DNA of 64,000 nucleotides from Culex pipiens pallens (GCF_016801865.2 NC_068937.1:34251692-34315691), one strand, 5' to 3'; shown: positions 1 through 10,934, counted from the stretch's first letter. The notes: a model not told the origin generated them from the letters alone. A program made the numbers and translations.

Positions 1-542
1 CCTGCTTTCAGAATCGTCCTCCTGGTCAGGTGCGGGTTGTTCGCAACCACCGCTTTCTGTTGAGGTGGAGGCCCCCGGGGAATCTTCTTGTTGATTCGGA
101 ACCGCGATTGGTTCCATCGAATCAAACTGTGCCTTTACCATCCGAATGACGCATTGCTTGGCCCCTGGGTGGAATGCATTCGAATCCTGCTTCTCACCGC
201 TTCTTGTCCACACCGACACCGATTCTCAAGCGCCCGGCGGGTGTTTTCCTTAATTTCATCAAACGCTTCCTGGTACGGCATCTGCAGCTCAATCGCATTT
301 TTCCTGCAAATCACACAAAATAAATCCAAAAATGAAAACAAAACCCAAAAAAAATCTTTCTCCACACTCACCAAGTGGGTGAATATCCGGAAAAGCACCT
401 CTATCGCCGACGTTGGCCTCTTTCCGGGTCCGGGAGACCGAGCCCTTCCGCTGGCCATACGGATCCTGAGCCCCGAGGACGCAGCCTTGATGCTCGTCTT
501 CGCGGTCACAAACCGGGCAGGCAATTTACTGGACAGGAACAT
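1..542 (-). CDS. Unrecognised protein with presequence-like N-terminus; three exons, 3' part outside window
   Basis: Coding exons on the minus strand are 542-372, 281-198 and 126-1, giving 127 codons open to the window edge. The start ATG (542-540) sits in the context GCCGCCATG. Donors are GTGAGT (371-366) and GTGAGA (197-192); acceptors end ctgcag (283-282) and gcacag (128-127). Both introns, 90 and 71 bp, are in phase 0, so the exons join without a frame break. The first 47 residues hold ten Arg/Lys and no acidic residue, as in mitochondrial targeting peptides. Exon 2 (residues 58-85) is charged and probably helical and ends with a CRCG motif. Exon 3 is rich in Ser, Glu, Gln and Asp and looks disordered. 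I do not recognise the family, so no function is given. A stronger acceptor ending at 304 would change the frame and bring a stop codon within five codons, so the 282 acceptor is the weak point. The mitochondrial location is inference. Confidence 0.55.
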
Positions 543-572
543 GGCGGCAGCGACCTCACGCGGCCATTCGAG

Positions 573-650
573 CCTGCGAAAAACGAACACACCGGACCGC
601 CAAAACACAAATGAAGAAACGAAGCAAATTCCGACGAAGCTGTCACGAAA
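573..650 (-). promoter_or_regulatory. Probable 5' leader and transcription start region of the left-edge gene
   Basis: Reading leftwards, an initiator-like TGCAGTTT lies near 645. A pyrimidine-rich tract ending in cgcag (578-574) could be an acceptor if the leader is spliced. No TATA box is seen. This is inferred from position and motifs only. Confidence 0.3.
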
Positions 651-679
651 CTGCATTTCAAATCAAAACAAGATCAATT

Positions 680-908
680 TCAAGTGTTTTCCTCATCACT
701 TTGAATAGTTCAGCACAGTGGGGCAAATTCATGAGCAAAACACTTGAAAAGTTTGAGTCACCCGATTGAAAATAAGTTGTCAAAAAATGCCAAAAAGTCA
801 ATTGCTCAAACACTTGAATTTGATAATGGATTGGATTGAAATTCAAACACAATCAAATTAGGTCTAAGATGTGGCTTTATTGAATCATTCAAGTGTTTGG
901 GCACTTGA
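680..908. promoter_or_regulatory. Cluster of five TCAAGTG motifs upstream of the left-edge gene
   Basis: TCAAGTG occurs at 680-686 and 889-895 on the plus strand and at 741-747, 811-817 and 902-908 on the minus strand; a sixth is at 1198-1204. TCAAGTG is the known core site of NK-2 class homeodomain proteins. The cluster lies 40-270 bp upstream of the likely start of the left-edge gene. A role as an enhancer is inference; it could also be remnant repeat sequence. Confidence 0.35.
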
Positions 909-2751
909 AAGAAAAGTGTGGCGTATTTTCAGTGCAGCACCGCCTCGAGTAAGCACGCAAATTTATGCCATTTACTGGCCAAAAAGATCAATTTTAATGC
1001 ACTTTTGAACATAATTTCTATTTTGCAAGACCATTTCTCATCATTTTGGTGGTACACACAACCACATGCAAGATAAACTGCTTAACGAAAGTCGCCATCA
1101 ATATCATTTCACTTGCGCTAACGATTTCAAAGCGTTTAAGATATAAAATTGCCTCCAACTACCGGCAACATGTTCTTTTGACCGTTACTTAGTCACTCAC
1201 TTGAAAAATAACCCCTAAACATGTAAATAATTAGCAAGCGCCATCAAAAAAACAAACGCGCCAAGTCTTCTGACGTTTGAATTTTGACTACCCATTCCAA
1301 TCGATGGCTGACGCTGAAGAAAACCGAGCGAGAAGCGAAGGCAAATAAAGAACAAAGGGTGGCCACCAACACCACCAGCAGCGCCTGTTGGAGTGAGCCA
1401 GTGATGCCAGGAAATTTTCTCTATAAATGCTACTTTTCGTGAGTGTTCGCTTAAAATTTCATCAATTTTGGCAGCACTAAGCAGACCCAAAAAACGCTGG
1501 AAGAAAAAAAAGAACTAAGCTGAAAATAGAAAAATGGGCGTGGCCCAATGCACTCGACTGATTAGAATGCATTTTTGAAATATTTTTTTTAAATGCTTGT
1601 AAAAGGAATAGCATAACTTTTAATAAAAGTGAAAATAAACAGAAATGTTCACAAAAAGTTGCTCTACTCGTTGGTGTACTTGGTTTTAGTGAATTTCAAG
1701 GAACACTCCAGATTATCCAGCATCATTCAAACACGACCGCTTATTAGGCTTAAAATGGGCATATTTCCCCTAATCTTTTTAAGGTAATATACAATAATTT
1801 TCTGTGAATTAGACCAATCAAAAAATTTAAAATAGGACAATCATCACTTTAACAAACAGTACATTATCCTCACTTCTCATTTTTGCATCTTCTATTTCCC
1901 ATATTCGTCAAAATTGACCTATCAACATCCTTGTTGTATGGAATTAAACAAGTCCTAATATTATTAATTTTTTTTGAAAATCAAAAGAAGATAGATGATG
2001 TATTGGCATTAAATGAAATTGATCTAAATTAGAATCAAAACAAGTTAAATTTTTAGTATAATTCTGACGAAACTGGTCAATATTTGTTTCAGCCAAAATA
2101 TTGCGATTGCTCTTACCCTTACCCTTATCTAAATAGTAGGCTAAGATAAACTGGTATTTTCCTCCTGCAATCATATGAATATTCAAGTAATTCAATGGAA
2201 AAAAATAAAACTGGACTAACATTTAACTGGATTAGCATTCAATGGCATAGCACGGCTTTGGCCCTTCAACAAAGTTGTGGAGCAAATTATTAAAAAGAAA
2301 CAAAAAATCTTAGAATAGACCTGCGATCAACAAGGTATTTTCCCCCTAAAATGTACAGTACAAGACAAAGTTTTTATCACAGAAAAACGAATTTTTTGGT
2401 AATAATTTTGAAACTGGGCATGCATTTTTAATTATGTTATAGGCTCACCCTTAATTCAAATGATATTTTGTGATATTTCGTTTTCTTTTACTGATGATCC
2501 CGTGTCATTGACACAAGTTAATCACCAGGTAAAATAAATATAATACAGCAAAAAAAAAATAGCTACTAATAAGCTGTAATTTTTTTTATGAAATCTAAGT
2601 TTAACAGGTCATTTGAAGACTGACATGTCTGCAGAAGTAAGATTAGTTATGTGTAATGAAATCATCTGAGCTAAACTATTATTGAAATAAGCCAACTAGG
2701 GCTTCCCTCTAAGAAAACAGTTCGAAAAGCTTGGATGATGCCAAACTATTA
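909..2751. other. AT-rich spacer, no gene seen
   Basis: Open frames are short and look like chance. A short segment near 1783-1815 resembles one near 16243-16275, which suggests an old dispersed repeat. Nothing else is recognised. Confidence 0.5.
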
Positions 2752-3700
2752 TTTCTCGGGTTAGTTTTCAAAAAGCCGTAAGAGCCACAGTTACCTCCGG
2801 CACTAATTTTCGTTTTTCTCCATTAATATTTCATTTGTTTTTTGTTTAGGGCACTTAAAGGACGTGTAGATGAACAAACTGTGAATTTGTTTTTTCGTTA
2901 GGAGGTTCAATACCGATGCAAATAGGGCTTTGAGTTGCGTTGGAGAATTTGAACGGTGTGCGTCGCGGTCCTCACGCAGGATTTTCGTTGCCGTTTCCGT
3001 CTCTGTTGTCCCCCCGATTGTGCATGTATTTCGATCCGGGCGGTTTCGCGTTTTCGCATTTTATTTCGTTTTATCTTTCCACAGCCGGCTGTCTAAGATT
3101 AAATCATTTATGCAAAACTCAACACCAAATAACCGGGAATAGTCTCATCCGCATACTCCGACTGATTGCCTTGAGAATGCATAATACATCACACCATTAA
3201 ACAAAATTTATTGATTATTGGGTCGCATCATCATCCTCTATGTTGAATCCTGACCATTACCCTTACCCACTAACAAAATCCCAAGTAGAAGTAGTTTTCC
3301 GGCACACGCGGGGGTGTGGATATCGTATAGAACCCACCCTTGGTAGCAGCCTGTGCTAACTAACATTCCCGTCCCATTCCCTCGAGATCTACAAACTGAC
3401 ATGGCGGGCGCCGTTGGTGGCCAACGACTGTTTCCTATTCGCACCGGCTCCAGTTTTGATAATCGTGATGTTTTATCTTTTCAGCGCATTCATGCATGCT
3501 GTTGATAAGGGAAACATCATTTGATCGTTGAAGCGTGTGACCGGTTGTGCTGATGGGATATTATGGTCCTGTTCAGCAACGGAGAAGGACAACCATGGGT
3601 GGTCTCTCATGCTCATGCTCATGCTCATGCTCAATACCGATGCAAATAGGGCTTTGTTTACCAATGGCTCTTACGTCATTTTGAAAACTAATCCGAGATT
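2752..3700. mobile_element. 0.95-kb element with terminal inverted repeats and an internal 26-bp direct repeat
   Basis: About 35 bp at the left end (2752-2787) are repeated inverted at the right end (3665-3700) with few mismatches; the shared core is GTTAGTTTTCAAAA followed by CGTAAGAGCCA. Inside, an identical 26-bp segment occurs at 2907-2932 and 3631-3656, and a hexamer run of ATGCTC lies at 3608-3632. No transposase-like frame is present, so it would be non-autonomous. Its family is unknown. Confidence 0.55.
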
Positions 3701-4831
3701 TATAAGTAAGCTAATATATTTGTCAACTAACCTCAAAATAGTTAAATGCTTCACCAATTGATGTGATTTTCTTATCTCTCAACCTAGCAGTCATAAGTGA
3801 TGCCTCTTTATCAATGAGTATTAGCTAACACATCCATTATAGAATAACTTCACCAGCTAGATCATCTGCGAAACAACTCTCGACTTTTTTATGATCAGGT
3901 CCCATAAACAAATGTAAACATTGAGATACACTGAATGTTTATATTTGTTTATAGAACCTAATCAAATAAAAGTCCAGAACTGGACTTGCGTTTAAACGTG
4001 ACAAAAAATAATCTTGTTCAAGATGTTCGAGAACCCTGCGTGTAATCTGAGCCAACGTTCTTACGCGAGTCGAATTTAAATTTATGCTAATCGGAAACTT
4101 CTGGACTTGCTTCGACCTAGAGGGATGCTAATCAAAGATTTAGAAATTTATTTTAAAACAGGCTTTACCTTTTGTCAAGAATTAAATATTTTATAAATAA
4201 ATTAACCAAATTTGTATATTTATTTCGAATAGAACGAGCCTCCCTACCAAAGACAATCAAAATGATCACACTTTCACACATTGACTTGATGTTTATATGC
4301 AAAAGACAAACCGGCCGGTGGTTTTTCTGTTTATTTGTTTCTATCTGAGCCGTTCGGTCGCCGCCGTCTCTTCTCAGCAAAATATTGGAGAGTTCAGACA
4401 CAAAGTCGTTTGCGGTAGGCAGTCGATGTTGGACAAAGCATTTTTTTAATTCAGAACAAATCTGAACATTTTTATGAAGTTGCTTGTAAACGCTTGACAG
4501 AATGACATTTTAGTGAATTTCATGCGATAGAACAAAGTTGTAAACTTCGGCTGCAAATGCTATGATTCCGTGCTAAAAAGCCAGGCGGCTCCAAGGTTTC
4601 ATTCTGAGAAACTGTAATTAAATGAAGGCGCTTGCTTTCTTACAATGATTTCATTTCATTTACACCCGAACTTTACAACTTTATTCATTCGCAAAAAAAA
4701 TCACTAAAATTCAATTCTGTCGATTGGAGGTGTTCAGGGAGCCCACATTTGTCATACCTTGACGAAACTGAAGCGTTTACTGACATGACTGCCAATGAGC
4801 TGCTACACCCTTATTGACAGATCAGCTGAAG
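3701..4831. other. AT-rich spacer with one small hairpin
   Basis: No gene is seen. Around 3896-3962 there is an imperfect palindrome built on CATAAACAAATGTAAACATT and its complement, which looks like a short MITE remnant. The rest is unassigned. Confidence 0.45.
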
Positions 4832-4929
4832 TAGTGCGTCCATCCCGGGAATTCCCGGGACAAAAATCCCGGAATTTTTCTAAAACTGGAAAATCCCGTA
4901 TCCCGGGAATTCTCATATTTTGGCCCGAG

Positions 4930-5262
4930 AATTGGGTACTAAAGCCCTATGTCAATTTTTATGTACAACGATAAAAAAACACGATTAAAAACCATTTCTG
5001 ATCACTTTTTTTCATTCTAATGCAAAAAAAATTTTGACAGGAAAACATTTTTTCGATGGATCAACTATGGTCCCCTTGGAACGAGCTGTCAAGTAGGAGC
5101 TTTTCTGTCAAGAAGGACCGCGAGGTTAATTTTTCAAAATTGATTTAAAAATCCATTTTAAACTCTTTGTGGCCGTACATAGGGTCATTGTACTCAGAAA
5201 AATAAACTTTATCGCTGTAAACAATAATATCAGCAATCTAAGCTTCATTTTAGGACCCAATT
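4930..5262 (+). mobile_element. MITE with AATTGGGT ends, copy 1
   Basis: A 333-bp element starts AATTGGGTACTAAAGC and ends TTTTAGGACCCAATT. Copies of nearly the same length lie at 7136-7470 (inverted) and 30537-30866. No coding frame. Confidence 0.7.
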
Positions 5263-5851
5263 CCCGGAATTGAAAAAAAAACTAATTTTGGTCTTGAAAT
5301 AAAGATTTGGTTGTGGAATTATATGCACAGTTAAATACTTAGTAATCGAAATGAATTTAAAAGCATTAAAATTAGTATTCAACAAATATCAGCATTAAAT
5401 TGGCATATTAGGGAAAATTGTTTAATTTTAGTTTACAGATCTGCCAAATACCTAGAACTTTAAACTTTTTCTATTTAATTTTATAAATTAAAAAAAAACT
5501 GGGTATTATATTCACGTATATTTATGATTTTAAATTTGAAAATAAATTATATTTAACTACTTTTCGTCAAACGCCGGCATATGGGGCAAATCAGGAAAAA
5601 TGTATTTAATTAAGACAGCTGATTAAGCCAATTTTTTGCATAATGTTTTGATTCTTTTAATTGATTTCGGTTAAAACAGGAACAGAACAAAACAATTAGT
5701 ACACCGATCTCCATATTTATTGCTCAAAAACCTCCTGTACCTAAATAGACTGTAGTCCCAATTTTCCCCAGTTGGTAACTTAAAGATTATTTGTAAAATA
5801 TATTTTATATACATGAACATGACATTCTAAACTGATCTACATTTTTACATT

Positions 5852-6845
5852 CGCATTCGCATTCGCATGGAGATGGTGATCTTAGCGGGTTGCAGACTGG
5901 ATTTCGTCATGTTTGTGTGATAATTGTCCAGCCCAGGTTGCTTAGAAATTGATTAGAGGGAATTAAAACCAATTCTACCAGAACAGGACAGGTAGCACCA
6001 TGAAAGCCATCCATTGCCGGCCGCTCCCATCTCCACCATTCACCGGGAGAGGAATAAGGATTAGGAGCATGGGAAGTGTTGATGCTGAACGTGGCTGAAC
6101 TTACTTAGAAAAAGGTAGCGAAACCGTAGGCTCTTTTTCCCAACCTTATTGTGGAACTCGATCAAACTGACCATTTGATCAAATTTAATCGAATTTAAAC
6201 AACAAGGATGCGTAAATGTCGCGTGGAGTTGGTAGTTGTGATGGGTAAAGGTCTGGGATTCGCCCTAAGCAAGCGATACGACCATTGGCATAAATGAAGT
6301 TAACTGTTAGATTTTTATTCTCAAAGCAAGCAGTCAGATGCTGCTGCTGAGAAAGTGTTATTATTATATCAGTGTATGTATTTTATATTTTAATCCCGAC
6401 GCGAATATTTGTTTGAGATCTAATCTTAAACAGCCGGCTGTGAAAAGATAAGATCTATGCGTCTAAATTTCAATCATCATTTATTCCAATACGATTCATT
6501 TTTACGTCAACGGAAGCGGCTCTGCTGTGAGAAAAATGAATAAAAAGGACCATCCATAAACCACGTGGACACATTAGGGGAAAGGGGGGGAGGAGGGGTT
6601 TCTGGCGATGTCCACACTCCATACAGAAAAAGTTTTTATTTGTAAGGACAAAGGTCCACAGGGGGCGGTGGAGGGGGTTTGAGATTTCAAAAAAAAGTGT
6701 TCACGTGGTTCATGGATTGTCCCAAACCGAAAACTAACGTGTTTTAACTGCTGGAAAATGTGCATTAGCAAACCGACAATGACCACAGCATTTTTTTTTT
6801 TTTTTTTTGAATGAATCATCCAGCACCGACAGTGACCACTTTCCT
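5852..6845. mobile_element. Insertion flanked by 21-bp direct repeats
   Basis: The sequence ACTGATCTACATTTTTACATT (first 20 bases quoted as ACTGATCTACATTTTTACAT) occurs at 5831-5851 and again at 6846-6866. A target duplication of this length fits insertion by a non-LTR retrotransposon or SINE machinery. The 994 bp between contain a T-run near 6788-6808 and a segment near 5880-5965 that recurs near 58569-58675. No reverse transcriptase frame is seen. Origin is inference. Confidence 0.45.
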
Positions 6846-7135
6846 ACTGATCTACATTTTTACATTGACTATTTTTATTTTATTTGCAGTCGTTTTTTTA
6901 GTTTTTTTCAAAGATATTTTTGAGCTTTTCTAGTCATGTCATATAAAGCATATAAAATAAATATATTTATGCAAGACTAATTTAATTTGAATCACATTGG
7001 ATTACAAATTGTGGTTTATTTAAAATCCAAAGCACAACATAGAACAATAAAAAAAAATTTCTTTCAAACAATCTAAAAACTGCTGTCTTTGTTTAGATTG
7101 AAGAGTAGATTATCACCAATTAATAGTTTTGAGCT

Positions 7136-7470
7136 AATTGGGTCCTAAAATGAAGCTTAGATTGCTGATATTATTGTTTACAGCGATAAAGCTTATTTTT
7201 CTGAGTACAATGACCCTTTGTACGACCACAAAGAGTTTAAAATGGATTTTTAAATCAATTTTGAAAAATTAACCTCGCGGTCCTTCTTGACAGAAAAGCT
7301 CCTACTTGACAGCTCGTTCCAAGGGGACCATAGTTGATCCATCGAAAAAATGTTGTCTTGTCATTTTTTTTTTTTGCTTTAAAATGAAAAAAAAAGTGAT
7401 CAGAAATGGTTTTTGATCGTGTTTTTTACCGGTGTACATAAAAATTTACATAGAGCTTTAGTACCCAATT
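7136..7470 (-). mobile_element. MITE with AATTGGGT ends, copy 2
   Basis: This is the reverse complement of the 4930-5262 copy with scattered differences and the same ends. It lies in the mirrored position inside the same larger element. Confidence 0.7.
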
Positions 7471-7626
7471 CTATGATTTAAAGCTTGAAAAACAAAACAA
7501 ATATAATGAAAACATATATTTTATGACTGTTTAAAAAATATCCGGAAACCCGGGAATTCCCGGGATTCAAAACCATATTTTTCCCGTTTCCCGGGAAATT
7601 CAAAACCCGGGAAAATTGGACGCTCC

Positions 7627-8123
7627 GTTCACTGTTTAACCTCTGAAGACCCCTATTTCATTAGTCAATACCAGCGCCTACCCAACAAGCCTGCAGTTTA
7701 ATAAAGGTAAGAATGTTAGTCCAATGCTTGAATTTGCAGGGAGTTTGTCGCTCCATTTCTGACAACACCACAAGAGACCGCTGAATAATCTCGTGAATGA
7801 CATGCTTCTTTTCTTTCTGTTAGTACAAATAAAAAATCCCATGGTAAAATCGCATGCAAAAACATGCACATCACTGTTGTGAGCAAATGCATGTAATATT
7901 TGTTTATTCTTTCGTACGTGCTTTTTGTGTACACGTTTTCTCATACAATATTACATGCTTTGGCTCACAAAGGTGATGTGCATGCTTTGCATGCACGTAG
8001 TGCCTTCCGATCGACGATGATGTAGGAAGGACTTCTTCGAATACACAACACTATTAGAATAACAAACTTTTTTTTACTCACATATTTAGATTCAGTAAAT
8101 AGACTTAGAGAATAACGGACAAA
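7627..8123. other. Spacer with a dispersed repeat segment
   Basis: The stretch around 7999-8046 (GTGCCTTCCGATC and following) recurs near 59042-59089 in the SIAH-like gene intron, so it is dispersed repeat DNA. The rest is unassigned and has no gene. Confidence 0.45.
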
Positions 8124-8554
8124 CCCGAGCAGACGGAAATAACTTGGAAATAACATTTTTTGATATTTGAAAATACTAGGCCAATAACATTTTATGTTAT
8201 TTATACCAAGATTTGTTATTCGTCGTTATGAATTTTTTGTTATTGAATTGTTATTGTAACAACAGTCTAATAGCACTTTTAGTTATTCTTTGAACAAATC
8301 TTTGTTATTATTTTTCGTTATTTTAACAACTGATTCGATCATCCCAATAACAGTTGGAGGTATTCTTCCATAACAGAAAATGTTATTTCAAAGTTGTTTT
8401 GGCTTTCAACCAATAACAGACCAATAATTTTTTGTTATGATAACATAAACTGTCATCAAACTGGATTTTGCAAGAATATTCCATAACACTTTTTGTTTTT
8501 TAACAGTATTTTTTATTGAAATGGCATGAATTTTGTTATTACCGTCTGCCCGGG
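8124..8554. mobile_element. 431-bp MITE upstream of transferrin, ends CCCGAGCAGACGG
   Basis: The left end CCCGAGCAGACGGAAATAAC matches the inverted right end CCCGGGCAGACGGTAATAAC with two mismatches. The interior is dominated by repeated TTGTTATT / AATAACA motifs. It ends about 260 bp before the Rel decamer of the transferrin promoter. No coding frame. Confidence 0.65.
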
Positions 8555-8811
8555 AAATGGCTGGTGTTTTTTTTCCCCAGATTAATTTTCAAAAAAAAAT
8601 TCACCCGTCAAAGAAAAATGTGGGTGATGGGATTCGATCCACAGACGTTTGACTCACCGATAGTGGATCCAAATTGTTTCAACAAAAGACTGTAAGCCTT
8701 TTGTTAGCATTGATCGTTTTGAACACATAAATCAACCGTCCACTATCGACACCGCACCGCCCAAATCCCATCAGACAAGACGATCGACGACGATCTTACC
8801 GAATCCTCGCC
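8555..8811. other. Distal upstream region of transferrin
   Basis: No gene or clear repeat. GC content rises towards the promoter. No further motif can be assigned with confidence. Confidence 0.3.
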
Positions 8812-8821
8812 GGGAATTCCC
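8812..8821. promoter_or_regulatory. Perfect NF-kappaB/Rel decamer in the transferrin promoter
   Basis: GGGAATTCCC, a full palindromic kappaB site, lies about 70-80 bp before the initiator and 38 bp before the TATA box. Insect transferrins are known to be induced by immune challenge, and Rel proteins bind GGG-N4-CCC type sites. Direct Rel control of this gene is inference. Confidence 0.6.
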
Positions 8822-8858
8822 CCTTGGCAAACAAACGCCTATCTCTCGCTCTCTGTGC

Positions 8859-8866
8859 TATAAAAA
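8859..8866 (+). promoter_or_regulatory. TATA box of transferrin
   Basis: TATAAAAA lies 62 bp before the start codon and about 35 bp before the TCAGTT initiator, slightly longer than the usual spacing of about 30. Confidence 0.75.
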
Positions 8867-8891
8867 GCCCCACCCGGCGACAGTTTGGCTA

Positions 8892-8897
8892 TCAGTT
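8892..8897 (+). promoter_or_regulatory. Initiator (transcription start) of transferrin
   Basis: TCAGTT matches the arthropod initiator consensus. Starting at A8894 would give a leader of only 27 nt before the ATG at 8921. Confidence 0.55.
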
Positions 8898-8920
8898 TCC
8901 ATTTTCGTCGGTTCAGCAGG

Positions 8921-10867
8921 ATGGGTCTCGTGCGCTTATCAGTCCTATTCGTGGCGTCCTTGGCCGCTTTCGGCGTTCAAGGTCAGCAGGAGCAAACGTT
9001 TCGTTTGTGCGTGCCGCACCAGATTGCGGACGCGTGCCGTGACCTGATGGCCAAGGTCCAGGTCCGGTGTGTGGCGGCCCGCGATCGGATGGAATGTCTG
9101 GATAAGGTGAATGCTAGGGAAGCGGACTTTGTGGCCGTTGATCCGGAGGACATGTACGTGGCGTACCACATGGCGAACCAGGACTTTAGCGTGTTTACCG
9201 AGTTCCGGACGAAGGAGGAACCGAAGGCGGAGTTCCGGTATGAGGGGATTTTGCTGGTGAGGAAGAGCGATAACTTCAAGGCTGTGGCCGATCTACGGGG
9301 GAAGAAGTCTTGCCATACCGGGTATGGGCGCAACGTTGGGTACAAAATCCCAATCACGAAGCTGAAGAAGCATGGTTTGTTCAAGTTGGCAACCGACTCG
9401 GAGATGTCTCCGCTGGAGAAGGAACTCAAGGGATTGTCGGATTTGTTTGGAAGTTCGTGTTTGGTGGGTAAGTACTCTCCAAACGATGAGGTCAACCGAC
9501 TGCTGAAGAAGCGCTACTCGAATCTGTGCGAGCTGTGTGAACGTCCGGACATTTGCGACTACCCGGACAAGTACTCGGGGTACGACGGAGCGATCCGTTG
9601 TTTGGTTGAGAACAATGGTGATGTCGCGTTCACCAAGGTGATCTACGTGAACAAGTACTTTGGACTGCCCGTTGGGGATGCTGCGGCTCAACCGGCGATC
9701 AACCCAGCTGCACGTTCCGAAGACTTTGTGTACCTGTGCGAGAATGGAACAACTCGCCCGATCACCGGCCCAGCCTGTTCTTGGGCACAACGTCCCTGGC
9801 AAGGCTACATGGGCAACGGAGACATCAACAGCCGCTTCCAGCAGCTTCAACCCAAGCTGCAGCAGTTCTACGAAGAAGCGAAGAACTCCGCGGACATCAA
9901 GAAAGCCGCCGCCATGTGGGTCGACCAAAAGAACCTCCTCGTCAACCGAGTCCAGCCGGTCCTCCCCGGCGAACACCTCAACAAGGCCCAGTACAAGGAC
10001 GTGATCGAGCGGGACGGTCCGTTCGAGAGCAAAATCAAACTCTGCGTCACGTCCCAGCTGGAGGCGGACAAGTGCGACGTAATGCGGCGAGCGGCCTACT
10101 CGCGGGATGTCCGCCCGGAGATCCAGTGTGTCCTGAAGGGCAGTCGCGATGCTTGCGTGACGGCGGTAAAGGACGGCGCCGCCGACGTTGTAGTGCTCAA
10201 GGGAGAGGATCAACCCGCGGGAACGGGTTTGAAGGCGATTCTTTACGAAAAGTACGCCGAGGAAGACGTGATGGTGGCGATCGCAGACAAAGGCATCAAC
10301 CGGGATCAGCTGGCGAAGGCACCGATGTGAGTATAGTAAAACACCATTCGTCCGACTGACAACCCTAAAACCCACCTCTCCCCCCTCAGTGAATTCGACG
10401 CCTCGGACCCGCGTGCCGTCTCGGCGGCCCTCTTCCTCAACGACAAGCGCCAACAGCGCGTTTGCCCCAACAAGCTGGTGTCCACCCCGGGTGCCCCCAT
10501 CCAGATCGTCTCCGCCCAGGACCTGACCCGGCTCGGCCCCAACAAAGTGCTCGTCTGCGAGAATCTCCAGTTTGAACCGACCTCGAACTACGCCTCGTGT
10601 AACGTGGACCACACCCTCCCGACCGGGATCTACGTGCGGAAAACCGTCACCGGCCAGATCGAGGACAACATTGCGCACGCGTTCGTGGCCCTGTCGGACA
10701 AGTTTGGCCACGGAGCGAAGGCCGAGGTGGTGTTTGAGCTGTTTGGGGAGTTCAAGCCGGGCGCGAAGAACGTGCTGTTCCACGACCGGGCCGCCAAGTT
10801 TGGAGCCGCGGACAACAAGGTCGGTGGGGTTGATCCGGTGTACTACAAGCAGCTGATGTGCCAGTAG
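8921..10867 (+). CDS. Tsf1: Transferrin-1, secreted iron-binding protein (two exons)
   Basis: Exons 8921-10326 and 10390-10867 encode 627 residues; the 63-bp intron (gtgagt...cctcag) is in phase 2 and splits an Ile codon. The first ATG is at 8921; residues 1-21 form a signal peptide, so the protein is secreted to haemolymph. The N-lobe shows every expected iron-site position: Asp74 in VAVDPEDMY, Tyr107 in FRYEGILL, Tyr221 in YSGYDGAIRC, and the anion site Thr133/Arg137 in KKSCHTGYGRNVG. The vertebrate His ligand aligns to Gln294 in CSWAQRPWQGYM, as known for insect Tsf1. The C-lobe (from about residue 368) is shorter and has no second SCHTGxGR motif, so it probably binds no iron. Length fits the family. 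Known roles are iron transport and withholding iron from microbes. The promoter holds a Rel decamer. Confidence 0.96.
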
Positions 10868-10928
10868 GTGGGCATGGTTGGGAGAGAAGAGCATCCATCG
10901 TCAAGGCAGGAATTTGTATTATGTCATG

Positions 10929-10934
10929 AATAAA
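10929..10934 (+). terminator. Poly(A) signal of transferrin
   Basis: AATAAA lies 62 bp after the stop codon and is the first such signal, giving a short 3' UTR. Confidence 0.75.

Larger units (their letters stand above)
4832..7626. mobile_element. hAT-like non-autonomous element with CCCGGGAATTCCCGGG termini, carrying nested insertions
   Basis: The left end begins TAGTGCGTCCA and the right end, read inverted, GGAGCGTCCA. Both ends run into blocks rich in CCCGGGAA, including the palindrome CCCGGGAATTCCCGGG at 4844-4859 and 7549-7564. The TAGTG start fits the YARNG rule of hAT ends; a matching target duplication was not found. Two copies of a 330-bp MITE sit near the two ends in opposite orientation, and a roughly 1-kb insertion lies in the middle. 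No transposase is seen. The assignment to hAT is inference. Confidence 0.45.

Noticed and set aside
88..708. 206-codon plus-strand frame
   Set aside because: Runs antisense over the three spliced exons of the left-edge gene and ends in repeat-like sequence; no domain.
8885..8920. Twelve-residue extension of transferrin
   Set aside because: Would start at TTG; the ATG at 8921 is followed directly by a good signal peptide.
9293..10894. 533-codon open frame antisense to transferrin
   Set aside because: It mirrors the GC-rich codon structure of transferrin, crosses the intron, and shows no domain.
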